A stretch of DNA of 64,000 nucleotides from GWE2-42-39 sp963662895 (GTDB lineage Bacteria > Bacteroidota > Bacteroidia > Bacteroidales > Prolixibacteraceae). Every line of letters begins with the position of its first letter. Position 1 is the stretch's first letter. A program made the translations under genes and the position numbers. Where the stretch lies: positions 3,100,001 through 3,164,000 of the forward strand of contig OY759981.1 of the NCBI GenBank assembly GCA_963662895.1. The letters are read 5' to 3'. Positions 53,181-63,041 of the stretch are shown in pieces. The notes beneath the pieces are model-generated. The model ran no database searches and had not been told where the DNA came from. It worked only from the letters and a program-made list of their open reading frames with translations.

Positions 53181-54938
53181 TTAGAAGGTTGCCAGGTAGC
53201 AAACAAGGTTTTCTTCACGCGGCAGGTTCATTTTTTTACGAAGACGGGAACGGGCAACATCAATGCTTTTACTGCTTTGGTATGTTATTGAGGAGATTTC
53301 CTTAGTAGTCATGTTCAGGCGCAGGAAAGCACAAATCCTTCGTTCGTTGGGAGTAAGGTTGGGATGTTTTTCTGCAAGTTTCCGGTTAAAATCCTTATGA
53401 ACTTTGGTAAAACGTATTTCAAATTCTTTCCAACTGTCTTCTTTTTGATTGTGCCTTAATCTGTCGATAATTTGCTGTACTTTCTTTTTATTTTCCTTTT
53501 TTACCTCCAGTTCCTGCAAATCTTTTACAATTCCGCTGATGAATTCTGCATTTTTTACAATGCCTATTGTTTTTGATGTCAGTTCGCGGTTGCGTAATTC
53601 CAGTTCCCTTGTCAGCCTGGCATTTTCATCTTCTTTTTGCCGGAGTTCCAGAGTGGCTATTTCTTCCTGCTGTACGTGCCAGATTCGCTCTTGTTTCCGT
53701 TTCATGCGGAAGCGGTTCATTATAAAAATGAATATCAACAATACAAAAACAAAAAATAAAATGATACAATTTCCTATGGTGTTTCGTTTATGTATCTCGC
53801 TGTTTAACCGTTCTGTTTCTAACCGGTGTTTTAGAGTTTCAACACTAAATTGCAGATTGGCAAATTTCAGGTTGTCGTTTACTCTTTGTAACGAATCGCG
53901 AATAACATTAAGACGTTGGTAGAACTGATAGGCCTTGCTTACCTGACCTGTTTCATAATACGTATTTGACAGAACTTCCATTAAGTCTGTCAAATACTGG
54001 CTGTAATTATTCTCTTTCGATTCTTTTAATGCTTTTTCGGCACATGACATTGCCTTATTAAATTGATTTATTGCTTTGTATGCCTTTGCCAGGCTCAGGT
54101 TTTCGATAACAATCCACATGTAATTATCAATTTTGTCGAAAACTTCCAAGGCCTGGTTATATTTCCCGATTGCCTCTTTGTAGTGCTGGTCGGCCATATA
54201 AATATCACCCATACGGGAAGCTGTAATTGCCTTGTTCTTGAAATTATTGGATTTCTCATATAACTCGTCGGCAATTTGCAGATGCTCAATTGCTTTATCA
54301 TATTGCTTCATGTAAGAATAAGCATCTGAAATATAAATATTTGAATGAGCCAATTCAAAAAGCCCTTCTGTTTCCTGTCGTATTTTGTAGGCTTTCATAA
54401 AGAAATTCAAAGCTGATTCATATTCTTTGGTATTCAGTTTTACCAGCCCAATATTGTTGTAGGGCACAGCTAAACTTCGAATATCCTTTTGCCGCTCAAA
54501 TATTTCAATTGAATTATGATAATATTCAAGAGCCCGGTCGTAATTGCCAATTGAGTAATAAACATTTCCTATGTCGATAAGAGAAAATGGGACGGCTTTG
54601 GGGTCATTTGAATCTTCTGCAAATTTTAAGGCAGTGTAGTAGGCATCCATTGCCAGAAAATTTAGTCCGAGGTCGAAATATACATTACCCAGTTTATTAT
54701 AAACCGTACATTTTGTATTTGGGGTACTGACTTCTTCAGCAATTGGTATAGCCTCTTTTATAAATTCAATGGCTTTGTAAGGGGCCGAATCTTTATTCGT
54801 TTCAGAGAGCTTGATTAGCGTGTTCATTTTTTCAACACCCGACTGGTGTCCGATAACACTTTGCAGGCTGTCAACTGTTGAGGGGAATGCTGTTATCCAT
54901 AAAAACGACAATATTACTATCAACCCGCATTTTTGCAT
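53181..54938 (-). CDS. Membrane regulator with TPR repeats and LuxR-type HTH
   Basis: The protein has 585 residues: a signal peptide (to about residue 20), about eight tetratricopeptide repeats in the periplasm (for example AVPFSLIDIGNVYYSIGNYD), one membrane helix at about 385-407 (CIILFFVFVLLIFIFIMNRF), a coiled coil, and a C-terminal GerE/LuxR DNA-binding domain (HPNLTPNERRICAFLRLNMT with the KEISSITYQSSKSIDVARSR recognition helices). Proteins of this architecture are common next to SusCD pairs and probably control them. It is on the same strand as SusC but 235 bp upstream of it, so it has separate transcription or a long leader. Confidence 0.87.
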   Translation of the reverse strand: MQKCGLIVILSFLWITAFPSTVDSLQSVIGHQSGVEKMNTLIKLSETNKDSAPYKAIEFIKEAIPIAEEVSTPNTKCTVYNKLGNVYFDLGLNFLAMDAYYTALKFAEDSNDPKAVPFSLIDIGNVYYSIGNYDRALEYYHNSIEIFERQKDIRSLAVPYNNIGLVKLNTKEYESALNFFMKAYKIRQETEGLFELAHSNIYISDAYSYMKQYDKAIEHLQIADELYEKSNNFKNKAITASRMGDIYMADQHYKEAIGKYNQALEVFDKIDNYMWIVIENLSLAKAYKAINQFNKAMSCAEKALKESKENNYSQYLTDLMEVLSNTYYETGQVSKAYQFYQRLNVIRDSLQRVNDNLKFANLQFSVETLKHRLETERLNSEIHKRNTIGNCIILFFVFVLLIFIFIMNRFRMKRKQERIWHVQQEEIATLELRQKEDENARLTRELELRNRELTSKTIGIVKNAEFISGIVKDLQELEVKKENKKKVQQIIDRLRHNQKEDSWKEFEIRFTKVHKDFNRKLAEKHPNLTPNERRICAFLRLNMTTKEISSITYQSSKSIDVARSRLRKKMNLPREENLVCYLATF

Positions 54939-55000
54939 GAAATAATAATTTTTAAATCAAGTTAGGAATTTATCCTTTTTTGCTGAAGAATAAAGGATAA

Positions 55001-57658
55001 TTACAATTGCAATTCCCCTGAAAGCTTTCTTAAAGTTTTAATTAATTGCTCACCAACTCCTATCTTATAGCCATTGGAATAGTAATAATATTTGCCGTTT
55101 TGATCGACAACTAAAATAATTGGATATTGAGGTAATGCCAATTTGTGATTTTTTCTCTCAATACTCTTTCTCAATTTCATTTTTTTATCGCAAACATAAA
55201 TACAGTTTGACGGAATTCCAGGGAACTGGCTAATATCAAGGGTTTGGGCTATACTTTCTTCTTCGAGCAAAAGAATAATTTTCCCGTTCCACTTTTCAAA
55301 TTGGTCTTTTAAACGGACCAGGTTCCCCATAACATGTTTGGTTGGTTCTTTATCCGGATCAATCCATATAAATATTGCTTCCTGCTTGTCCAGTAATTTT
55401 GAAACACGCATATCCTGATCGGTTTCTAAAATATGAATTGTATTATCCAGGTTAATTTCACCCAAAACGTTCAGTTTTTCTTCCGACTTCCTGAATCCGG
55501 CATTAAAATGGGTTGTTTCGTTTTCTTTAATTTGGAAGAAGCTGAGTTTACACAATACTGTGCCGTTATTTTTCCTGATCCCGGTCGAAAGCACATAGTC
55601 CCCGGTATTTAATTCAATCTTATCAGGAAGAGTTGACATGCCTGTATTCCAAGCTAAACCGATGGTCTGGTATATCCCGTTTTCGTACCGGGCGATTGAC
55701 CAATGTTTGTAATAAAGCGGATCAAACTCTTTTTCGCTGGTGGTAAGATGCAGAAAACCTTTGAGGATAACGGTATCTTTCGCTTCTTTAAACCGAACGG
55801 AGCGCCATTCCCCCCTGACAAAATATTCCAAAGCAAAAGATTGCCGGTTAATCCGTGCCGGAATTCCCAGGCTCCGGCATGTAGCAACAAAAAATACATT
55901 CAGCGAATATAAATCAGCCATTTTTGATTTCATCACACCTACCGGGCTAATTACCACCCGGGAAAAGTCTTCTTCTTCAATCAGGGTAACTTTTTCTTTT
56001 ATCCAGAAGAATAATGATGAAGGATCGGCCTGGAACAGCGTCTTCTGATTATCGGTAAATGATTGCTGTATAAATGAACGGTAAGGAACAAGGTTTTCGT
56101 TGGCAATACGAGGGTTAAGGATATAGTGAATGTAATCTTCGTAATGTGACTTTTTCCAGTTTTCTTTTACATTATTGGCGTTTTTTAGATGGTCGAACAA
56201 AACAGACGTTTTTGTGTCTCTTAAATCTTTATCTGAAATAACTTCAAGTACCCGGAGGGTTTCTTCTTTACTAATCGCACTTCCCTGTTCGATAAAATGA
56301 ATGATTTCCTTCCAGTTTCCTGCACTTTCCCGTATAATCTTCCATAAACGTCCCGGTTCAACATCAAATCTGGAAGCATACCCGTCAGAAGCCGTTGAAT
56401 CGGGGAAGGTAGACATGTAGGATTTGCGGATTTTATCTTCTTCGCTTAAACGCCGTTTATTTTCTTCGCGGTGATGTGCATCCACCTTCCGGGGAGTATG
56501 GTTAATAGGAGGCACCAGATCGAATTGGTCGGTATTTACATTGTCCGGTGTTTTATTAATTACAATATTAACAGTATCAACCTGCTCTATCGTTATTTTT
56601 TTGTATCCAAAATTTATTTGGTCGGTAGCCCATACAACAAGATCGCCCAGGGCAGTTGTTATGGAAACGACCCCGGTACTATCTGTTTCTTTTGATGCAA
56701 TAGATGTTAATTCACCATAATTGAATAGTTTAAAAAATACTTTCGCGGAGTTTACCGGTTTGCTTTCTCTATCTGAAACTTTTATAAATATTTGTTTTAC
56801 AGGGGTATAGTTGCCTGTAATATTAAGTACCGCAGTTTTTCCCCGGTGGCTGCTAACCGTTTCATTGCCATCATAATATCCGTAAATTGCAGAATTGACC
56901 ATCATCGCTCGTGTCACAGGTTCTGCAAACCACCCCATGTTAAGTTCAGGCTCGGGTTCACAGGCACCTAAGAAATACCATTTGCCGTTTATCCAAACTT
57001 CTACCCATGCATGATTATCGTCGGTGTGAGCCCAACGCGGGGTATAAACTTGCCTTGCCGGAATACCAACTGTACGCATGGCATTTACCGTAAAAACAGC
57101 TTCCTCGCCACAGCGTCCCCATGAGGTACGCATTAAACTCAATGGTGAAGAAGTTCGGGCATCAGTGGGCCGATAGGTAACTTTTTCGTGGCACCAGTGA
57201 TTAATTTCCAGTGCCGCTTTTCTCATATTCATCTCCTCAACTCTCTGTTTCAGTTCATCGTAAACAGCGAGCCGGAATGTATCGAGGTTTTCGTTGCTTA
57301 CCCGGGATGGCAGTACAAAATGGAAAAATAAATCATCCGGGATCGATCGTCCCCAAGGCATTTCATCGCGTGCTTTTAAAGCTATTTTTACCTGGTCGTA
57401 GAAAAATTTTTCATCGTAATCCAGCAAGTCATTTAACGGCATATAAGCGTATAAAAATCTGAGGGCTTCTTTCTCCTTTATGCTCATCTCTTTTTTTAAC
57501 GCTAAAAACAACTGCTCATTTTTGCCCAATAATAATTGTTTCTGTTTTTGCAGTGCTTGCTGTACCTGTTCTCTGCATGTTTTATTTTTTATCAGGTGGT
57601 GTTCGGTACATGTAACCAATAAACCGGTCAAAATCAAAAATACAATCCAATGTTTCAT
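55001..57658 (-). CDS. Transglutaminase-like domain lipoprotein
   Basis: This is an 885-residue lipoprotein with a lipobox (LLVTC, Cys17). A transglutaminase core lies at about residues 150-240, with Cys183 (WGRCGEEAVF), His216 (DDNHAWVEVW) and an acidic residue at Glu234 in GACEPEPELN. A carboxypeptidase-like beta domain follows (about 285-365), then a second region to the end that includes RSLGIPARINRQSFALE at about 650, again transglutaminase-like. The members I know of are Bacteroidota surface or periplasmic proteins of unknown substrate, possibly peptide-cleaving. It is the upstream neighbour of the TPR-LuxR gene, 62 bp apart on the same strand. Confidence 0.8.
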   Translation of the reverse strand: MKHWIVFLILTGLLVTCTEHHLIKNKTCREQVQQALQKQKQLLLGKNEQLFLALKKEMSIKEKEALRFLYAYMPLNDLLDYDEKFFYDQVKIALKARDEMPWGRSIPDDLFFHFVLPSRVSNENLDTFRLAVYDELKQRVEEMNMRKAALEINHWCHEKVTYRPTDARTSSPLSLMRTSWGRCGEEAVFTVNAMRTVGIPARQVYTPRWAHTDDNHAWVEVWINGKWYFLGACEPEPELNMGWFAEPVTRAMMVNSAIYGYYDGNETVSSHRGKTAVLNITGNYTPVKQIFIKVSDRESKPVNSAKVFFKLFNYGELTSIASKETDSTGVVSITTALGDLVVWATDQINFGYKKITIEQVDTVNIVINKTPDNVNTDQFDLVPPINHTPRKVDAHHREENKRRLSEEDKIRKSYMSTFPDSTASDGYASRFDVEPGRLWKIIRESAGNWKEIIHFIEQGSAISKEETLRVLEVISDKDLRDTKTSVLFDHLKNANNVKENWKKSHYEDYIHYILNPRIANENLVPYRSFIQQSFTDNQKTLFQADPSSLFFWIKEKVTLIEEEDFSRVVISPVGVMKSKMADLYSLNVFFVATCRSLGIPARINRQSFALEYFVRGEWRSVRFKEAKDTVILKGFLHLTTSEKEFDPLYYKHWSIARYENGIYQTIGLAWNTGMSTLPDKIELNTGDYVLSTGIRKNNGTVLCKLSFFQIKENETTHFNAGFRKSEEKLNVLGEINLDNTIHILETDQDMRVSKLLDKQEAIFIWIDPDKEPTKHVMGNLVRLKDQFEKWNGKIILLLEEESIAQTLDISQFPGIPSNCIYVCDKKMKLRKSIERKNHKLALPQYPIILVVDQNGKYYYYSNGYKIGVGEQLIKTLRKLSGELQL

Positions 57659-57803
57659 CTTTTCTACATTTCCCTGGTGATCAAGACAAATGTATAACCT
57701 GCTTTATTATTGGAATGTATCCGACATATCTATAATATAACTACTTTTACTAAAGGCAATATCTACAATGTATCTACAAATGATATTAATGATTATATAT
57801 CCA

Positions 57804-58310
57804 CTATGTATTTTCTCTTATTATCTGAACTATTTGTTCCGGCCTTATATTTTTCCCTTTTAAAATATATTTAGCCCTTTCGTAAAAAGGCCTTCTTTTT
57901 TTCATCATTTCCCCGATAAACCCGGCCAGTTCTTCTTCCGTTTTTCCTTTGATAATAGGACGTTCCGATTTTGCATGGATTAACCGTTCTACAAGTTCTT
58001 CGGTATCCACATCAAGAAAAACACAAAAGCCGGTACGGTTCATCACTTCCATGTTGTCGAAAAAACAGGGTGCCCCACCACCTGTGGCTACAATCACATC
58101 TTCAAAAGTGGAGACTTCGTGCAAAACATTTTGTTCCTTCTTTCGGAAATTATCTTCGCCCTCTTCTGCAAAAATTTGTGGAATAGTTTTGAAATATTTA
58201 TTCTCAAGATAATGATCGAGATCGATCAATGTTAACCCTAGCATTGAAGCTAGTTCGCGGCCTATAGTCGATTTTCCGCACCCCATATAACCTACCAGGT
58301 AAATCCTCAT
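57804..58310 (-). CDS. aroK: Shikimate kinase
   Basis: This enzyme phosphorylates shikimate at the 3-hydroxyl for chorismate synthesis. The 168-residue protein has the P-loop GYMGCGKST at residues 7-15, the shikimate-binding Asp in LIDLDHYLE, VIVATGGGAPCF, and RPIIKGKTEEEL (lid region). It begins 2 bp after the parC stop, so it is the last gene of a parE-parC-aroK operon. It feeds the pathway used by the trp genes elsewhere in the window. Confidence 0.94.
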   Translation of the reverse strand: MRIYLVGYMGCGKSTIGRELASMLGLTLIDLDHYLENKYFKTIPQIFAEEGEDNFRKKEQNVLHEVSTFEDVIVATGGGAPCFFDNMEVMNRTGFCVFLDVDTEELVERLIHAKSERPIIKGKTEEELAGFIGEMMKKRRPFYERAKYILKGKNIRPEQIVQIIRENT

Positions 58311-58312
58311 AA

Positions 58313-60946
58313 CTAAAATAATGACATTTGGTTTGAGTTTTCTGTTCCAGGGTCTTTCTTCGGACGATCTATTTCGAACGGAATATCATCAGGCTCATCT
58401 TGTTCTTGTTCCGGTTCTTCCAGCTCTTTTAAATCTTCGTCTTTTATAATTGGCTCCAGTTCCTTGATGTCTCCCACCTCGTAATTGGTTAACCGTTTCC
58501 CTTTTGCCTTGTAGGACTTTACTGCAATAAACTCGTCGACCTCAATGATTTCATTTTCCCGCTGGTCGTTTTTCCCTCCAAATACAATCTCGAACCTGGG
58601 ATAGCGTACCCAGGTGATACTAACCAGTTTATTACCGGGGGTTTCACCAATAAAATTAATTCGTTTGTTCAGGCCTTCTTCAACCTGAAAACGTTTCACG
58701 TAATAGAATCCATGTTCATTATCGAAATAAATTACGGATAATATTTTTCGCGGGTCGAATTTTTCAATAACCAGGATGTCATTATCAAAGTGGTTCGTCA
58801 GATCAAAATTATAAAGCTGGTATTCGCCGTTTTTATAGAGTACAAGAATTGAATCTTCCCCCATAAACTCGCCTAAAAACCGGCCTCTTCCGTCTGAATT
58901 GAGGCGCAATACATCTTCATCGAACCATATTTTTCGTCCACCAAGGGTGGAAACGCCTTTTTCCTTCAGTACAACCTTATGTACTTCATGTTTCGAGAGA
59001 ATATTCCCCATTGCAGCGCGTCCTTTGATGGACAGCTCGCCAAAATCGACTTCAAATACCAGTTTTTTGATCCGTGGTTTAGGTTTGAGAGTAATCTTTA
59101 ATACTTCGGCTTCCCCGTTAGAATTTGCACTGAAGTAAAGAATTCTTGAACCTGATGTTCCCCGTGTCAGGTCATACTCTTTGTCGCGGGTAACGCCGGT
59201 AACCGGAAACCGTTTCATATAGGTTACCCCGTTTTTGCCATCACGGTAAGCCACGTTGTAAATGGTACGCTTGTCGTTTTTCTTAAAAACAGTTACATAT
59301 TGAATATTTTTTCCGAAGAAAGCTTTTTCCGGAACTTTGGTCACTACATAAGTTCCGTCTTTTCTGAAAACAATAATATCGTCAATATCAGAACAGTCGC
59401 AAATGTACTCCGATTTTTTCAGGCCTGTACCTATAAATCCTTCCTGCCGGTCGATATACAGCTTTTCGTTGGCAACTACCACTTTCGTCGCCACGATGTT
59501 TTCAAAGCTGCGAATTTCGGTACGGCGCTCCCTTCCCTTTGAATATTTGCTTTTTAATTGTTTGAACCATTTTATGGTAAAGGGAATAATATTTTCGATA
59601 TTATAGACGATTTCTGCAATCTCGTCTTCAATGGACTGGATATGGTTGCTTGCCTTGTCTGAATTGAACTTCAGAATACGGCCCATTTTTATTTCCATTA
59701 ATCTTAGTATGTCGTCGCGGGTAACTTCCCTTTTCAGCCTTGGTTTCCATGGTTCCAGACGACTATCAATATGAATAATGGCTGCATCCATATTGACGGC
59801 ATCTTCAAATTCTTTGTCTTTGTAGATTCGTTCTTCAATAAATATTTTTTCGAGTGAAGCAAGGTGCCATGCTTCTTCGAGTTCCGATTTACGGATTTCC
59901 AGTTCCAGCTTCAACAGGGCGACCGTGCTGTCTACATTGATTCTCAGTATTTCACTAATGCCGATAAAGTGAGGCTTGTCGTTTCTGATAATGCAACAGT
60001 TGGGCGATATCGATACTTCGCAGTCGGTAAAAGCATATAAGGCATCAATGGTCTTGTCTGAAGAAATTCCGGGGGCCAGATGAATCAGTATTTCAACATT
60101 TTCAGCTGTATTATCATCAATTTTTTTAATCTTGATTTTGCCTTTGTCATTCGCTTTGATAATGGACTCGATCAGCGAACCGGTTGTTTTTCCATAAGGG
60201 ACTTCAGTAACCACGAGGGTTTTATTGTCCCTTTTCTCGATTTTTGCCCTGATCTTCACGTTGCCTCCGCGAAGTCCGTCGTTATATCTCGAAAAATCAG
60301 CCGACCCGCCGGTCGGGAAATCAGGGTAAAGTTCAAACTCCTGACCCTTCAGGTAAGCGACACAGGCGTCAAGCAGTTCGATAAAATTGTGCGGGAGTAT
60401 TTTGGAGGCCAGTCCCACGGCAATCCCTTCCACCCCTTGTGCCAGCAAAAGCGGAAATTTTACCGGGAGGGTGACGGGTTCTTTATTTCTTCCGTCGTAT
60501 GATAGTTGCCAGTTTGTAGTTTTCGGGTTAAAAAGTATCTCAAGTGCAAATTTCGACAGACGGGCCTCTATATAACGCGGAGCAGCCGCACTGTCGCCGG
60601 TGAGTATATTTCCCCAGTTTCCCTGTGTCTCGACCAGCAAGTCTTTTTGTCCCAATTGAACCAGCGCGTCGCCAATCGACGCATCGCCATGAGGGTGATA
60701 CTGCATGGTTTGACCAATAATGTTGGCCACCTTGTTGAAACGCCCGTCATCCATTACTTTCATGGCATGCAGGATTCTGCGTTGTACGGGCTTCAAGCCA
60801 TCGTCGACATAAGGCACTGCACGTTCCAATATTACATAGGAGGCATAGTCAAGAAACCAGTCTTTATACATTCCCGAGAGATAATTGATGTTCTCAATCA
60901 TTTCTTCTTTCTGGGATTCTTCTCCACTTAAATATTCTTCGGTCAT
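58313..60946 (-). CDS. parC: DNA topoisomerase IV subunit A
   Basis: This is the DNA-cleaving subunit that decatenates replicated chromosomes. The 877-residue protein has the catalytic Tyr125 in GDSAAAPRYIEARLS, HPHGDASIGDALV, and the C-terminal beta-pinwheel from about residue 500. The last 40 residues are a Glu/Asp-rich tail. The pairing with parE and the tail pattern identify topoisomerase IV and not gyrase. It is 30 bp after parE. Confidence 0.92.
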   Translation of the reverse strand: MTEEYLSGEESQKEEMIENINYLSGMYKDWFLDYASYVILERAVPYVDDGLKPVQRRILHAMKVMDDGRFNKVANIIGQTMQYHPHGDASIGDALVQLGQKDLLVETQGNWGNILTGDSAAAPRYIEARLSKFALEILFNPKTTNWQLSYDGRNKEPVTLPVKFPLLLAQGVEGIAVGLASKILPHNFIELLDACVAYLKGQEFELYPDFPTGGSADFSRYNDGLRGGNVKIRAKIEKRDNKTLVVTEVPYGKTTGSLIESIIKANDKGKIKIKKIDDNTAENVEILIHLAPGISSDKTIDALYAFTDCEVSISPNCCIIRNDKPHFIGISEILRINVDSTVALLKLELEIRKSELEEAWHLASLEKIFIEERIYKDKEFEDAVNMDAAIIHIDSRLEPWKPRLKREVTRDDILRLMEIKMGRILKFNSDKASNHIQSIEDEIAEIVYNIENIIPFTIKWFKQLKSKYSKGRERRTEIRSFENIVATKVVVANEKLYIDRQEGFIGTGLKKSEYICDCSDIDDIIVFRKDGTYVVTKVPEKAFFGKNIQYVTVFKKNDKRTIYNVAYRDGKNGVTYMKRFPVTGVTRDKEYDLTRGTSGSRILYFSANSNGEAEVLKITLKPKPRIKKLVFEVDFGELSIKGRAAMGNILSKHEVHKVVLKEKGVSTLGGRKIWFDEDVLRLNSDGRGRFLGEFMGEDSILVLYKNGEYQLYNFDLTNHFDNDILVIEKFDPRKILSVIYFDNEHGFYYVKRFQVEEGLNKRINFIGETPGNKLVSITWVRYPRFEIVFGGKNDQRENEIIEVDEFIAVKSYKAKGKRLTNYEVGDIKELEPIIKDEDLKELEEPEQEQDEPDDIPFEIDRPKKDPGTENSNQMSLF

Positions 60947-60976
60947 CTTTTTTGTATAAATTCTTCCTGATATATC

Positions 60977-62809
60977 TTACAACTCATCTTTTTCTACATA
61001 CAGGTTGTCAATAATAAAATCCTGTCGTTCCGGGGTATTTTTGCCCATGTAAAATTCCAGCATCTGAGCCACTGATTCATGCCGTTTCATTCGTACCGGG
61101 TCGAGCCGTATATTGGGACCTATAAAATGTTTAAATTCATCGGGCGATATTTCTCCCAACCCTTTAAAACGGGTTATTTCAGGATTTTTACCCAGTTGTG
61201 ATATAGCCTTTTCCCGTTCTTCGTCCGAATAACAGTAAATGATTTTTTGTTTATTCCGAACCCTGAATAAAGGGGTTTGCAAAATAAATAAATGTCCTTT
61301 TCTGATCAGTTCAGGGAAGAATTGCAGGAAAAAGGTAATCAGCAACAGGCGGATATGCATACCGTCGACATCGGCATCGGTGGCGATAATTACTTTGTTG
61401 TAACGAAGGTCATCTATACTTTCCTCAATGTTGAGAGCGGCCTGTAGCAGGTTAAACTCTTCGTTTTCGTATACGATCTTCTTGGTTAACCCGTAAGAAT
61501 TAAGGGGTTTTCCTTTCAGACTGAAAACGGCCTGGGTATTCACGTTTCTCGATTTGGTGATGGACCCGGAGGCTGAATCCCCCTCGGTAATAAAAATACT
61601 GGTTTCTACTTTCAGCGCATCGTTACTGTTGTAATGGATACGGCAGTCACGCAATTTACGGTTATGCAGATTAGCCTTCTTGGCACGTTGCTTGGCCAGT
61701 TTTTTTATTCCTGAAATGGCTTTTCGTTCGCGTTCCGATTCATGTATGCGGCGAAGTAAAACCTCGGCAGTATCCGAATTTTTATGCAGGTAATTATCAA
61801 GTTCCCTTGTAATGAAATTCATTATAAAATTTCTGACACTCGGTCCTTCAGGTCCAATATCTTTGGAGCCCAGCTTGGTCTTGGTCTGTGACTCAAAAAC
61901 CGGTTCTTCAACTTTGATGCTGATGGCAGCTACAATAGATGCCCTTATATCGGAAGGGTCGAAATCTTTCTTGTAAAAGTCGCGGATGGTTTTCACCAAT
62001 GCTTCGCGAAAGGCCGTCAGGTGTGTTCCTCCCTGCGTGGTGTGCTGACCGTTTACAAATGCATAATAATCTTCACCGTACTGGTTTCCGTGGGTGATAG
62101 CTACCTCTATATCACCGTTTTTCATGTGAATAACCGGGTAAAGAGGGTTCGATTCCATGTTTTCTTCCAACAAGTCGCGCAAACCGTTTTTCGACTGGAA
62201 TTTTTCTCCGTTCATGTTGATAATAAGCCCGGCATTCAGGAAGGTGTAATTTTTCATCATGTTCACCACGTAATCGTTGATGAAATGGTAACTTTTAAAT
62301 ACCTCCCCGTCAGGGACAAAACCAACATAAGTTCCGTTAGGCTCTTCGCTCGGGACAATTTTATTTTCCCTGGTGATAATACCCTGGCTGAATTCAACTT
62401 CTTTTACTTCCCCTTCCCGGAATGATTGAATGGTGAATTTTGAAGAAAGGGCATTGACGGCTTTGATACCAACCCCGTTCAACCCAACCGATTTCTTAAA
62501 TACTTTCGAATCATACTTGGCTCCGGTATTCATCTTCGAAGCAACATCCACCAGTTTCCCCAGAGGAATGCCCCGTCCGTAATCCCGAACAGAAACCAGT
62601 TCATTACTTACGTACACGTCAATTTTTTTCCCGTTTCCCATCATGAATTCGTCGATGGAATTATCCATGACTTCTTTCAATAATACGTAAATGCCATCGT
62701 CATATGCCGAGCCATCGCCAAGCTTACCGATATACATCCCCGGACGTTTTCGAATATGCTCCTGCCAGTCAAGTGTTTTAATTGATCCTTCGTCGTATTG
62801 TGGAGTCAT
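60977..62809 (-). CDS. parE: DNA topoisomerase IV subunit B
   Basis: This is the ATPase subunit of topoisomerase IV. The 610-residue protein has the GHKL ATPase motifs EVMDNSIDEF, GVGIKAVNALS and GGTHL, and the TOPRIM motifs EGDSASGS and DADVDGMHIR. The start at 62809 (MTPQYDEGSIKTLDWQEHIR) begins the family and follows a nearly perfect promoter with a very short leader. Confidence 0.94.
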   Translation of the reverse strand: MTPQYDEGSIKTLDWQEHIRKRPGMYIGKLGDGSAYDDGIYVLLKEVMDNSIDEFMMGNGKKIDVYVSNELVSVRDYGRGIPLGKLVDVASKMNTGAKYDSKVFKKSVGLNGVGIKAVNALSSKFTIQSFREGEVKEVEFSQGIITRENKIVPSEEPNGTYVGFVPDGEVFKSYHFINDYVVNMMKNYTFLNAGLIINMNGEKFQSKNGLRDLLEENMESNPLYPVIHMKNGDIEVAITHGNQYGEDYYAFVNGQHTTQGGTHLTAFREALVKTIRDFYKKDFDPSDIRASIVAAISIKVEEPVFESQTKTKLGSKDIGPEGPSVRNFIMNFITRELDNYLHKNSDTAEVLLRRIHESERERKAISGIKKLAKQRAKKANLHNRKLRDCRIHYNSNDALKVETSIFITEGDSASGSITKSRNVNTQAVFSLKGKPLNSYGLTKKIVYENEEFNLLQAALNIEESIDDLRYNKVIIATDADVDGMHIRLLLITFFLQFFPELIRKGHLFILQTPLFRVRNKQKIIYCYSDEEREKAISQLGKNPEITRFKGLGEISPDEFKHFIGPNIRLDPVRMKRHESVAQMLEFYMGKNTPERQDFIIDNLYVEKDEL

Positions 62810-62824
62810 AATTTTCAATTTGCA

Positions 62825-62854
62825 CAAATATAATCAAATCTAAATCGCTTCAAA
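62825..62854 (-). promoter_or_regulatory. Promoter of the parE-parC-aroK operon
   Basis: On the minus strand TTTG (62854-62851), 18 bp, TATATTTG (62832-62825) matches both boxes without mismatch. The ATG of parE is 15 bp beyond the -7 box, so the leader is under about 10 nt. Confidence 0.75.
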
Positions 62855-63026
62855 TCATGATTAAAACGCAGTAACTAACAACGTTTGGTTGAAAACTTTG
62901 AAGGCATATGCTAAGATTTGACTGTCAGAAAGGTAGTTTGTTAAGAAAAAAAGAAGTAAACCCGGCGGTTTATTCCATGTTATGTTTTTTTAAGAGTTAA
63001 AAACATTTCGGGTTTTGAGTTTTAAT

Positions 63027-63034
63027 TATCTTTG
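63027..63034 (+). promoter_or_regulatory. -7 element of the putative porin gene
   Basis: TATCTTTG is a full match to TAnnTTTG. TTTC at 63006-63009 (17 bp upstream) is a weaker -33 candidate. The ATG is only 7 bp after the box, so the mRNA would be almost leaderless. Confidence 0.55.
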
Positions 63035-63041
63035 CGCGAAC

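Noticed and set aside
62828..63041. tRNA or other RNA gene in the parE/porin gap
   Set aside because: No cloverleaf with a TTCGAATC-type arm or CCA-proximal stem is visible. The gap is explained by two divergent promoters.
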